From contig JAEWPB010000078.1 of the NCBI GenBank assembly GCA_023399465.1, positions 1 to 29,386 of the forward strand: a stretch of 29,386 bases of DNA, in the 5' to 3' direction. The notes beneath the pieces were generated by a model. It was given only the letters and a program-made list of their open reading frames with translations, did not search any database and was not told the DNA's origin. The stretch is from Pseudomonadota bacterium (GTDB taxonomy: Bacteria; Pseudomonadota; Alphaproteobacteria; Rhizobiales; Rhizobiaceae). How positions within the stretch are numbered: position 1 is the stretch's first letter; each line of letters opens with the position of its first letter. This document shows positions 9,071 through 16,241 of the stretch, in pieces. Both the position numbers and the translations under genes were made by a program.

Positions 9071-9721
9071 TCAGATTCCTGTCAGGTCATAAGGGCGGGC
9101 AAGCACCACGGCCTTTCCGGATGCGAGGCGGAAATGCACGGTTCCCTCCGCCACGTTGGAAATGGTCCGCGACGAGCCGAAGGGCAGATGGAAATTGTCG
9201 AGCGGATAGCGAACATTGTTCAGCGTGAGACCATCGAGTTCCGTCAATCCGACAACGGAAAAGAGGCTGCCCCGCGGCAAGGGGATATCGATCGCGCCGG
9301 CAAGCAGCGGCACCGCCTCTTCGTCACCCGATGTCATCAGCACGGAATAGCCGCGTTCTGCAAGGCTGATCGCATGAGTCAGGTGCTGGAGCGCATGATC
9401 GAGCCGTTCGCCACCGAGCGCACCGGCGAGGATCAGCCTCCGGGCGCCGCGGGCGATCGCCTCCGTCACGGCAATCTCGCCATCGGTCACGGCTTTCGCG
9501 GCCGGATAGGGAAGTCGCGGTACGTCCGGAAAGGTCCGGTCGAGTTCGGCACTGGTGGAGTCGAAGTCGCCGACCCAGAGCTCCGGAACGACACCAAGAA
9601 GCTGTGCATGGCGCATGCCGCTGTCGGCGGCGATGAAACGGCTGCCGGCAAGCGCCGCAGTCAGCCTCTCCGTCAGGCGGAGGCTGCCCCCGAGCAATAT
9701 GGTGAAGGTCGACTGGGTCAT
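9071..9721 (-). CDS. thiN: Thiamine diphosphokinase
   Basis: This enzyme transfers pyrophosphate from ATP to thiamine, making the cofactor TPP in the cytoplasm. The 216-residue product has the family blocks ADSGMRHA (near 32), VGDFDS (near 50), VTDGEIAV (near 80), GALGGERLDHALQHL (near 100) and the C-terminal LPFGSSRTISN. The usual K-D-x-T-D metal/substrate motif reads K-A-V-T-D, so the first Asp is missing. The ATG at 9721 gives normal family length, whereas an upstream frame to 9862 would overlap ompW and add arginine-rich sequence. It is coupled to the ABC-F gene by a 3-bp gap. The TPP-riboswitch thiBPQ importer lies nearby on the other strand, so uptake and activation of thiamine are encoded close together. 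Confidence 0.9.
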   Translation of the reverse strand: MTQSTFTILLGGSLRLTERLTAALAGSRFIAADSGMRHAQLLGVVPELWVGDFDSTSAELDRTFPDVPRLPYPAAKAVTDGEIAVTEAIARGARRLILAGALGGERLDHALQHLTHAISLAERGYSVLMTSGDEEAVPLLAGAIDIPLPRGSLFSVVGLTELDGLTLNNVRYPLDNFHLPFGSSRTISNVAEGTVHFRLASGKAVVLARPYDLTGI

Positions 9722-9743
9722 GGGCCAAGCCCATAGCCCAAAC

Positions 9744-9764
9744 CGCGGCGACTGGAAAGCCGCG
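9744..9764 (-). terminator. Secondary hairpin between ompW and thiN
   Basis: CGCGGC at 9744-9749 pairs with GCCGCG at 9759-9764. On the minus strand it is followed by GTTTGGG. It lies 22 bp upstream of thiN, so it could act as a terminator or as an element of the thiN leader. Confidence 0.35.
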
Positions 9765-9787
9765 AATGCCTTGACGGCGGGCGGAGA

Positions 9788-9807
9788 AGCGCGTCCAGCG
9801 ACGCGCT
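9788..9807 (-). terminator. Terminator hairpin after ompW
   Basis: A perfect 8-bp stem AGCGCGTC/GACGCGCT with a four-base loop begins 19 bp after the ompW stop codon on the minus strand. It is followed by TTCTCC, a weak pyrimidine tract. Confidence 0.5.
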
Positions 9808-9825
9808 CCCCGAACTGGCGGAGTT

Positions 9826-10515
9826 TTAGAAGCGGTAGGTAACGCCGGCGCCGATCAGCCACGGATCGAGCTTGGCTTTGCCGTTGACCACGGTGCCGCC
9901 GCCGAGGTCGGCGCTGAAGTCGGGACGCAGGAAGAGCTTCTTGACGTCGAAGTTGACGCCCCAGTGGTCGTCGATCATGTAGTCGACGCCGACCTGCAGC
10001 GCCGCGCCGAACGTGTTCTTGACGTCGAGGCTCTGGGCTGCCTTGCCCGACTGGTTGTAGAACATCGTGTAGTTCACGCCAGCACCGACATAGGGCTTGA
10101 AGGCGCCGAAATCGGTGAAGTGGTACTGCATGGTGAGGGTCGGCGGCAGGAGCCAGGTCTTGCCGATCTCGCCGAGGCCGGCGATCGAGCCTTCGCCGCT
10201 TACGCGCGAATAGGTCGTGCCGAGGATAAGTTCAGCTGCCAGATTGTCGGTGAAGAAGTAGGTGATATCGAGTTCCGGCACGGTGGTGTCGGAATAGGAA
10301 AGACCCGAACCGGCGAGGCCGCTGACGAAGCCGGAATCGTGCGGCATGACGTGAAGGGCGCGCACGCGCACCTGCCAGGGGCTCTTTTCGCTGAAGGCCT
10401 GGACTTCCGGCGCAGGCGTCGCCGGCGCGAGGTCGGCGGCATTCGCCTGCTGCGCAAACAGCAATGCCAGCGCGCTGCCGACGACCAATGTCGCGTATCT
10501 TGTCCTGTCCTTCAT
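9826..10515 (-). CDS. ompW: OmpW family outer membrane beta-barrel protein
   Basis: The 229-residue precursor has a Sec signal peptide (MKDRTRYATLVVGSALALLF, cleavage after AQQANA near 27). It then has an eight-stranded OmpW-type barrel with alternating aromatic strands, and ends in Y-R-F, the C-terminal Phe typical of BAM substrates. OmpW proteins form narrow hydrophobic channels in the outer membrane. Family marks include W-V-R-RALHVMPHDSG near the mature N-terminus, ELDITYFFTDNLAAELI, and PPTLTMQYHF with FKPYVGAGVNYT. The ribosome-binding site AAGGAGAG lies 5-7 bases before the ATG. An FNR/FixK-type palindrome upstream suggests induction at low oxygen, as is known for enteric ompW. Confidence 0.93.
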   Translation of the reverse strand: MKDRTRYATLVVGSALALLFAQQANAADLAPATPAPEVQAFSEKSPWQVRVRALHVMPHDSGFVSGLAGSGLSYSDTTVPELDITYFFTDNLAAELILGTTYSRVSGEGSIAGLGEIGKTWLLPPTLTMQYHFTDFGAFKPYVGAGVNYTMFYNQSGKAAQSLDVKNTFGAALQVGVDYMIDDHWGVNFDVKKLFLRPDFSADLGGGTVVNGKAKLDPWLIGAGVTYRF

Positions 10516-10559
10516 GATGGTACTCTCCTTGATCAGATGCGGCGTTTGTGCCTGAGCGA

Positions 10560-10565
10560 ACTATC
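10560..10565 (-). promoter_or_regulatory. Candidate -10 element of the ompW promoter
   Basis: On the minus strand this reads GATAGT. Its centre lies 31 bp downstream of the centre of the FNR/FixK box at 10587-10600, close to the 32 bp expected for a class II FNR promoter. It would give a leader of roughly 38 bases. Confidence 0.4.
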
Positions 10566-10586
10566 GCCTGCCGCAGGGGCCACGGA

Positions 10587-10600
10587 TTGAGCTGGATCAA
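10587..10600 (-). promoter_or_regulatory. FNR/FixK-type operator upstream of ompW
   Basis: The sequence TTGAGCTGGATCAA matches the anaerobox TTGAT-N4-ATCAA at nine of ten positions. It lies 72-85 bp upstream of the ompW start codon and is correctly phased to a -10-like element. Confidence 0.6.
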
Positions 10601-10688
10601 TCGCCCGGTGATTTCTTCGCAACGCCGCGCATGGCGCAGGCCTGTGTCGCAATTTGGCAACAAGGACAAGGGCCTAGCGCATCGCTAA

Positions 10689-10714
10689 CGGACCCATCAC
10701 TCCCTCAGGGTCCG
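10689..10714. other. Inverted repeat between ompW and the thi promoter
   Basis: CGGACCC at 10689-10695 pairs with GGGTCCG at 10708-10714 over a 12-base loop. There is no T-tract. It could be a protein-binding site or part of either divergent control region, and I cannot assign a role. Confidence 0.3.
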
Positions 10715-10758
10715 CCGATGCAGGCCTCGCTCCACAACAGGCGCCGCACATGATTCGC

Positions 10759-10787
10759 TTGCCTTCCGGGCGCAACGCCGCTACACC
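10759..10787 (+). promoter_or_regulatory. thiB: Candidate sigma-70 promoter of the thiBPQ operon
   Basis: TTGCCT at 10759-10764 and TACACC at 10782-10787 are spaced by 17 bp. The predicted transcription start, about 10794-10797, coincides with the first base of the riboswitch P1 stem, which supports the assignment. Confidence 0.5.
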
Positions 10788-10795
10788 TGCCACAG

Positions 10796-10898
10796 CTCTA
10801 ACGGGGTGCCTCGTGCCGGAATATCCGGCGCCTGGCTGAGAGGCTTCATCGCCAACCCGCGGAACCTGATCCGGTTAACACCGGCGGAGGGATTAGAC
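10796..10898 (+). promoter_or_regulatory. TPP riboswitch (THI element)
   Basis: The element shows the universally conserved THI-box blocks: GGGGTGCC after the 5' P1 arm, GGCTGAGAGG, and then ACCTGATCCGG-TTAACACC-GGCGGAGGGA. P1 is closed by TCTAA (10797-10801) with TTAGA (10893-10897). It binds thiamine pyrophosphate and lowers expression of the downstream thiamine importer. The expression platform is probably translational (see the Shine-Dalgarno hairpin at 10912-10955). Confidence 0.95.
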
Positions 10899-10911
10899 GC
10901 TTGACATCATC

Positions 10912-10955
10912 AGCGCCCTTTTCCCGTTCAACATAAACCTGAAGGAGGAGGCGCT
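10912..10955 (+). promoter_or_regulatory. Riboswitch expression platform sequestering the thiB Shine-Dalgarno
   Basis: AGCGCC at 10912-10917 is exactly complementary to GGCGCT at 10950-10955, which directly precedes the thiB ATG. Wobble pairs can extend the helix over GGAGGAG (10944-10950). A competing stem, CGCT (10898-10901) with AGCG (10912-10915), starts right beside the P1 arm. This is a plausible switch between blocked and open ribosome-binding sites. Confidence 0.55.
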
Positions 10956-11981
10956 ATGCCTAGCCGAACGATATCCCTGTTTTCCCGCCTGGCGCTCGCC
11001 GCCAGCGCCGCGCTGCTTGCCGTTGGCCCGGCGCATGCCGATGACCGGACGCTGACCATCTACACCTATGACAGTTTCATCTCCGAATGGGGGCCGGGGC
11101 CGAAGGTCAAGGAAGCCTTTGAGAAGACCTGCGATTGCACGGTGAATTTCGTCGGCATCGCCGATGGCGTGGCGCTGCTGTCGCGACTGAAGCTCGAGGG
11201 CGAAAGCACCAAGGCGGATCTGGTGCTCGGTCTCGACAACAATCTGGTGGCGGAAGCCAAGCAGACCGGGATGTTCGAGAACCATGGCATCGACACCTCC
11301 GCGGTGAGGGTCCCCGGCGATTTCAAGGATGACGTGTTCGTGCCCTACGACTACGGCCATTTCGCGGTGGTCTACGACACCCAGACGATGAAGAACCCGC
11401 CAAAGAGCATGAAGGAACTGATCGAAGGCGATGCCTCGCAGAAGATCGTCATCGAGGATCCGCGCACCTCGACGCCCGGCCTCGGCCTGCTTCTCTGGGT
11501 GAAGTCCGTCTACGGCGACAAGGCGCCGGAAGCCTGGGCGAAGCTCAGGGGGCGGGTGCTTACCGTCACCCCCGGCTGGTCGGAAGCCTATGGCCTCTTC
11601 ACCAAGGGAGAAGCCCCGATGGTGCTGTCCTACACCACCTCGCCGGCATACCACATGGTTGCTGAAAACGACGAGCGCTATCAGGCCGCCGAGTTTTCCG
11701 AAGGGCACTATATCCAGATCGAAGTGGCCGGCCTGGTGAAGACCGCACCGCAAAAAGACCTGGCCCGCGAGTTCCTCCGCTTCATGATCAGCCCCGGCTT
11801 CCAGGATGCGATCCCGACGCACAACTGGATGATGCCAGCGGCCGCAACGTCGGAACCGCTGCCCGAGGCCTTCGGCAGGCTCGTCAATCCCGCCAAGACC
11901 TTCCTGATGACGCCCGAGGAGGTCGCCGCGAGCCGCAAGGCCTGGATCGACGAATGGCTCGCCGCCATGAGCATCAACTGA
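10956..11981 (+). CDS. thiB: Thiamine ABC transporter substrate-binding protein
   Basis: This periplasmic receptor delivers thiamine, thiamine phosphate or TPP to the ThiPQ importer. The 341-residue precursor has a Sec signal peptide with a Leu/Ala-rich core and cleavage after GPAHA near residue 28. The mature protein starts with the strand TLTIYTYDSF, typical of ThiB/TbpA, followed by GADGVA-like and KADLVLGLDNNL segments and the C-terminal NWMMPA and P-E-F blocks. A strong ribosome-binding site (GGAGGAG) sits before the ATG inside the presumed riboswitch hairpin. It is the first gene of thiBPQ, and the next start is 4 bp past its stop. Confidence 0.95.
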   Translation: MPSRTISLFSRLALAASAALLAVGPAHADDRTLTIYTYDSFISEWGPGPKVKEAFEKTCDCTVNFVGIADGVALLSRLKLEGESTKADLVLGLDNNLVAEAKQTGMFENHGIDTSAVRVPGDFKDDVFVPYDYGHFAVVYDTQTMKNPPKSMKELIEGDASQKIVIEDPRTSTPGLGLLLWVKSVYGDKAPEAWAKLRGRVLTVTPGWSEAYGLFTKGEAPMVLSYTTSPAYHMVAENDERYQAAEFSEGHYIQIEVAGLVKTAPQKDLAREFLRFMISPGFQDAIPTHNWMMPAAATSEPLPEAFGRLVNPAKTFLMTPEEVAASRKAWIDEWLAAMSIN

Positions 11982-11985
11982 CACC

Positions 11986-13617
11986 ATGCTGACGCGGGCC
12001 GAATATGGACGCGCATTGGCCGGCGGGGCTGCAAGCCTCGCCGCCATCGCCCTTTTCGTCGGGCTCGCGACGGCAGCACTTCTGGCCTTCGGCGGCAGCG
12101 GCACGGCACCGTCGCTGCTCCATGATGCCTATATCCTGCGGGTCCTGCGCTTCACCCTGTGGCAGGCGATACTTTCGACCCTGCTCTCCGTGGTGCTCGC
12201 CGTACCGGTTGCGCGTGCACTTGCGCGGCAGCGCCATTTTCCCGGACGCATCTGGATCATCCGGCTGATGGCGGTGCCTATGGGATTGCCGGTGCTGATC
12301 GGCGCGCTCGGCCTCATCGGCATATGGGGACGCCAGGGCATCCTGAATTCCGCCCTGCTCTCGGTCGGCCTGTCCGAGCCGGTGAGCATCTACGGGCTTT
12401 CCGGCATCCTCGTCGCCCACACCTTCTTCAACCTGCCGCTCGCCTGCCGGCTGATGCTCGCCGGTCTCGATCGCATTCCCGGCGAATACTGGCTGGTGGC
12501 AAGCGGTCTCGGCATGAAGCCACTGTCCGTGTTCCGCTTCATCGAGTGGCCGGTGATACGCCGGCTGCTTCCCGGCATCGCCGGACTGATCTTCATGCTC
12601 TGCGCGACCAGCTTCACGCTGGTTCTGGTGCTGGGCGGCGGACCGGCAGCGACCACGCTCGAGGTTGCCATCTACCAGTCGCTGCGCTTCGATTTCGATC
12701 CCGACCGGGCCGTCGCCCTGGCGCTGATGCAGATCGTCGTGACCGCGGCTATCCTTGGCGCCATGACGCTCTTTCCCGCGCCCGGCGAGCACGGCCTGAC
12801 GTCTGGAAAACCGATCCGTCGCCTTGATGGCCGCCTTGCAACGGAGCGGATAATCGACGGCCTGGTGGTGGTCGCCGCTGTAGCTTTCATCGGTACGCCC
12901 CTGCTGTTCGTGGCAAGCGCCGGCGCGAAAGCCGATCTCGTGAAACTGCTGCTCGAGCCGGTATTCCACCAGGCCGCGCTGACAAGTCTGGCGATCGCCG
13001 TCGCCGCCGCGATCCTGTCGGTGACGATCGCGGCCGCCATGATCCATGCCGGGATGGCGCTGAAGGCGTCCCGCATCCAGGGCATCGGCTCGCGTGGCTT
13101 TATCGCGGCGCTTGCCGGTGCGTCGTCGCTGGTGCTGCTGGTGCCGCCGGTGGTGCTCGGCACCGGCTGGTTCCTGTTGCTGCGCCCGTTCGGCGAAGTG
13201 GCGCACTTCGCGCCTTTCATCGTTGTCGCCATCAACGCACTGATGGCTCTTCCCTTCGTGGTGCGGGTCCTGGCCCCGGCAATGGATGTCCATCAGGCGC
13301 GTACCGCACGCCTGGCGGCCAGCCTCGGAATCAGCGGTCGGGCGAGGTTGATGCTGGTGGACTGGCCGGCCTTGAGAAAGCCGGCGCTGATGGCGTTGTC
13401 CTTCGCCATGGCGCTTTCGCTCGGCGACCTCGGGGCCATGGCCTTGTTCGGCTCGAACGACCTGATGACCCTTCCCTGGCTGCTTTACAGCCGGCTGGGC
13501 AGCTACCGCACCAGCGACGCCGACGGATTGGCGCTGATACTCGGGGTGATCTGCCTGCTGCTCACCATCGGCGGAACCATCGGCCACACCACAAAGGAGA
13601 GCGACGATGCTCGATAG
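11986..13617 (+). CDS. thiP: Thiamine ABC transporter permease
   Basis: This inner-membrane permease of the thiamine importer has 543 residues, close to the usual 530-540. It is a duplicated Fe3+/thiamine-type permease: two halves, each with about six membrane helices and one EAA coupling loop. The first loop reads EYWLVASGLGMKPLSVFRF (near 165-185) and the second ARLAASLGISGRARLMLVDW (near 445-465). These loops contact ThiQ. It starts 4 bp after thiB and overlaps thiQ by 11 bp, which indicates translational coupling of all three genes under the upstream TPP riboswitch. Confidence 0.94.
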   Translation: MLTRAEYGRALAGGAASLAAIALFVGLATAALLAFGGSGTAPSLLHDAYILRVLRFTLWQAILSTLLSVVLAVPVARALARQRHFPGRIWIIRLMAVPMGLPVLIGALGLIGIWGRQGILNSALLSVGLSEPVSIYGLSGILVAHTFFNLPLACRLMLAGLDRIPGEYWLVASGLGMKPLSVFRFIEWPVIRRLLPGIAGLIFMLCATSFTLVLVLGGGPAATTLEVAIYQSLRFDFDPDRAVALALMQIVVTAAILGAMTLFPAPGEHGLTSGKPIRRLDGRLATERIIDGLVVVAAVAFIGTPLLFVASAGAKADLVKLLLEPVFHQAALTSLAIAVAAAILSVTIAAAMIHAGMALKASRIQGIGSRGFIAALAGASSLVLLVPPVVLGTGWFLLLRPFGEVAHFAPFIVVAINALMALPFVVRVLAPAMDVHQARTARLAASLGISGRARLMLVDWPALRKPALMALSFAMALSLGDLGAMALFGSNDLMTLPWLLYSRLGSYRTSDADGLALILGVICLLLTIGGTIGHTTKESDDAR

Positions 13618-14320
13618 AAGCGCCGGCGGCATCGTCATGAGCGGCGTGCAATTGCGCCTTGGTACCATGGATTTCGAATTTGACTGCGCGCTACCGGCCG
13701 GTGCCATCACCGCGGTTGCCGGGCCCTCGGGCTCCGGGAAATCCACGCTGCTGAACCTGCTCGCCGGGTTCGAGACACCGGACCGCGGCAAGATCCTCAT
13801 CGACGGCATCGACGTGATCGGCCAGCATCCCGCCGAGCGGCCGATTTCACTCGTGTTCCAGGACAACAACCTGTTTGCCCATCTCGACATCTTCACCAAT
13901 GTCGGATTGGGCATTAGCCCGTCGCTGAAACTCACCGCAAAGGACCGCGACCGCATCTCGACCGCGCTGACACGCGTCGGCCTTGGTGGTTTCGAGAAAC
14001 GCCTGCCGGGAACGCTTTCCGGCGGCGAGCGCCAGAGAGCGGCATTCGCCCGGGCGCTGGTGCGGCAAAAGCCGGTTCTGCTGCTCGACGAACCGTTCGC
14101 TGCGCTCGATCCCGGCCTTCGCGCCACGATGGCCGCACTGCTGCTCGACCTCCATCGCGAGACCGGCAATACCGTGGTGATCGTCACCCACGATGCCGAG
14201 GAACTGCGTCGGGTCGCGGCACACGTGCTCTATATCGATCACGGCCATATCGCCCTGGCGGCGCCGGTGGATGAATTTCTGGCGCACAGCGACATGGCCG
14301 CGATCCGTCATTTCCCCTGA
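13607..14320 (+). CDS. thiQ: Thiamine ABC transporter ATP-binding protein
   Basis: This ATPase energises thiamine import by ThiBP. The 237-residue product has Walker A GPSGSGKST near 39-47, Q-loop VFQDNNLF, signature LSGGERQRAAFAR, Walker B VLLLDEPFAALDP and H-loop VIVTHDAEE, so it is fully catalytic, in contrast to the degenerate NBD at 5408-7207. The ATG at 13607 lies inside the end of thiP with AAAGGAGAG well placed. An internal Met at position 11 (MSGVQLRLG) is an alternative start. It is the last gene of the operon, followed by a hairpin. Confidence 0.95.
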   Translation: MLDRSAGGIVMSGVQLRLGTMDFEFDCALPAGAITAVAGPSGSGKSTLLNLLAGFETPDRGKILIDGIDVIGQHPAERPISLVFQDNNLFAHLDIFTNVGLGISPSLKLTAKDRDRISTALTRVGLGGFEKRLPGTLSGGERQRAAFARALVRQKPVLLLDEPFAALDPGLRATMAALLLDLHRETGNTVVIVTHDAEELRRVAAHVLYIDHGHIALAAPVDEFLAHSDMAAIRHFP

Positions 14321-14324
14321 AGGC

Positions 14325-14347
14325 GATCATCCCAAAAGAGGATGATC
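14325..14347 (+). terminator. Hairpin downstream of thiBPQ
   Basis: GATCATCC at 14325-14332 pairs perfectly with GGATGATC at 14340-14347 across the loop CAAAAGA, beginning 5 bp after the thiQ stop. No T-run follows, so termination may be partial or Rho-aided. Confidence 0.5.
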
Positions 14348-14697
14348 CGCACCGCCACCGATACGGTAAACTCCGGCTTCGCCACAATTTGGACGTCCGA
14401 GAATGGCAAGGGGGCGGCAACCGGGCTGAGGGTGACGCGTTATGCTTGCTAAAATACAACGTTGCCACAATTAAGCATCGCTGCGCTATGCAACCGATGC
14501 GGAAATCAGCTACAGCAAAGGTTATGCCGGAGCACGCACGACAGGCGGGCATCCGGGCGGTTGACCGCTGTGTGGCAAGAGCAGTTTGCGATTGAGACGG
14601 CGGGGCCGCGGATGACCGGCCACGCCCAGGAAATGGATTGAAAACGCTGACGACGATGACGACGTGCGTGACTGCAGGACTATCCGGTGCCACTCCA
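14348..14697. other. Intergenic region before the M48 protease
   Basis: No gene is convincing here. There is an AT-rich patch at about 14440-14480 and several half-matches to -35/-10 boxes (TTGCCA near 14462, with a -10-like CTATGC 18 bp downstream). A TTG at 14638 preceded by AGGA could start the following gene earlier than the ATG I chose. I see no riboswitch or RNA gene. Confidence 0.4.
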
Positions 14698-16182
14698 ATG
14701 AGGCTACGGCGCAAGGGCTCGCTTGCCCGGCGCGTATCGGCCCTGCTCGTCACCACCATGCTGGTCACCGGCTGCCAGTCGCTCGTCGACCAGCCCTATG
14801 AGGCCAATGTCCGGCCCTCGACCACACCGCAAATCGTCGACGAAGTGCAGAAGAACGATCCGCGGGCGCAGATGGGCGCGCGTGAGCATCCGCGCATCGT
14901 CGCCAGCTACGGCGGCGAATACAAGGATGCCAAGACCGAGCGGCTGGTGGCGCGGATTACCGGCGCCCTGACCGCCGTCTCGGAGAACCCGAGCCAATCC
15001 TATCGCATCACCATTCTCAACTCGCCAGCGATCAACGCATTCGCGCTGCCGGGTGGCTATCTCTACGTGACCCGCGGCCTGCTGGCGCTTGCCAACGACG
15101 CCTCTGAAGTCGCCGCCGTACTGTCGCACGAAATGGCGCATGTTACCGCCAACCACGGCATCGAGCGCCAGCGGCGCGAAGAGGCCGAGGTGCTGGCGAG
15201 CCGCGTCGTCGCCGAAGTGCTGTCGAGCGATCTCGCCGGCAAGCAGGCGCTGATCCGGGGCAAGCTCCGGCTTGCCGCCTTCTCGCGCAATCAGGAACTT
15301 CAGGCCGACGTGATCGGCGTGCGCATGCTCGGCGAGGCCGGCTACGACCCCTACTCCGCTGCCCGTTTCCTCGATTCCATGGCAGCCTACGCCCGGTTCA
15401 CCGCGGTTGATCCCGATTCGGACCAGAGCTTAGACTTCCTGTCGAGCCATCCCAATGCGCCGCAGCGCGTCGAGCTTGCCCGCCGTCACGCCCGCGCTTT
15501 CGGTCCGGAAGGCAGCAATGGCGATCGCGGCCGCGACTACTATCTCGCCGGCATCGACGGCCTGCTGTATGGCGACAGTCCGCAGGAAGGCTATGTCCGC
15601 GGCCAGACCTTCCTGCACGGCGCGCTCGGTATCCGCTTCGACGTACCGAACGGCTTCCAGATCGACAACAAGGTCGAGGCGGTACTGGCGACCGGCGCCG
15701 GTGACGTCGCAATCCGCTTCGATGGCGTCGCCGAAGAACGCAGGGACAGTCTAACCAACTATATTTCCAGCGGCTGGGTCACCGGCCTGCTTCCGCAAAC
15801 GATCCGGCCGATCACCGTCAATGGTCTCGAGGCAGCGACCGCGCGCGCCCAGGCCGACCGCTGGGATTTCGACGTCACTGTCATCAGGATTGAAGGCCAG
15901 ATCTTCCGCTTCCTGACCGCGGTGCCGAAGGGCAGCCCGACGCTGGAAACGACGGCAAATGTGCTGCGCTCGAGCTTCCGCAGGATGACGCCCCAGGAAA
16001 CCGCGTCGTTGAAGCCGCTGAAGATTCGCGTCGTCACCGTTGAGGCGGGCGACACGATCACCACGCTCGCCTCGCGGATGATGGGCACCGATCGCAAGCT
16101 CGATCTCTTCAAGATGATCAACGCCTTGCCGGCCGCCGCCACGCTGCAGCCCGGCGACAAGGTCAAGATCATCTCAGAGTAG
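14698..16182 (+). CDS. M48 family lipoprotein metalloprotease with LysM-like C-terminus
   Basis: This is a predicted periplasmic zinc endoprotease of the M48/BepA-like group, anchored as a lipoprotein. From the ATG at 14698 the N-terminus (MRLRRKGSLARR, a hydrophobic core, then the lipobox VTGC with Cys26) is a textbook lipoprotein signal. The zinc site is HEMAH at 144-148 with Glu200 in NQELQAD as third ligand. The middle region carries SHPNAPQRVELA. The last 45 or so residues (VEAGDTITTLASRMMG through LQPGDKVKIIS) look like a LysM peptidoglycan-binding module. A TTG at 14638 with AGGA upstream would add 20 residues and spoil the signal length. Related proteins degrade misassembled outer-membrane proteins, and that role is inferred here. 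It is monocistronic and convergent with rpoH. Confidence 0.88.
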   Translation: MRLRRKGSLARRVSALLVTTMLVTGCQSLVDQPYEANVRPSTTPQIVDEVQKNDPRAQMGAREHPRIVASYGGEYKDAKTERLVARITGALTAVSENPSQSYRITILNSPAINAFALPGGYLYVTRGLLALANDASEVAAVLSHEMAHVTANHGIERQRREEAEVLASRVVAEVLSSDLAGKQALIRGKLRLAAFSRNQELQADVIGVRMLGEAGYDPYSAARFLDSMAAYARFTAVDPDSDQSLDFLSSHPNAPQRVELARRHARAFGPEGSNGDRGRDYYLAGIDGLLYGDSPQEGYVRGQTFLHGALGIRFDVPNGFQIDNKVEAVLATGAGDVAIRFDGVAEERRDSLTNYISSGWVTGLLPQTIRPITVNGLEAATARAQADRWDFDVTVIRIEGQIFRFLTAVPKGSPTLETTANVLRSSFRRMTPQETASLKPLKIRVVTVEAGDTITTLASRMMGTDRKLDLFKMINALPAAATLQPGDKVKIISE

Positions 16183-16241
16183 CGCGAGCGCGCCCGCCCC
16201 GCTCCGGACGCGCGTGCGCGCCTGTCGTCGTTCGTCTGGTT

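Noticed and set aside
11974..14187. 737-codon open frame on the minus strand
   Set aside because: It lies antisense to thiP and thiQ, which have clear family motifs. Its protein is rich in Gln, His, Arg and Asp with no domain, typical of a shadow frame in high-GC DNA.
16183..16241. GC-rich alternating stretch between the protease and rpoH2, considered as a terminator
   Set aside because: Several overlapping GCGCGC pairings are possible, but no single stem is clearly best and no T-run follows on either strand.
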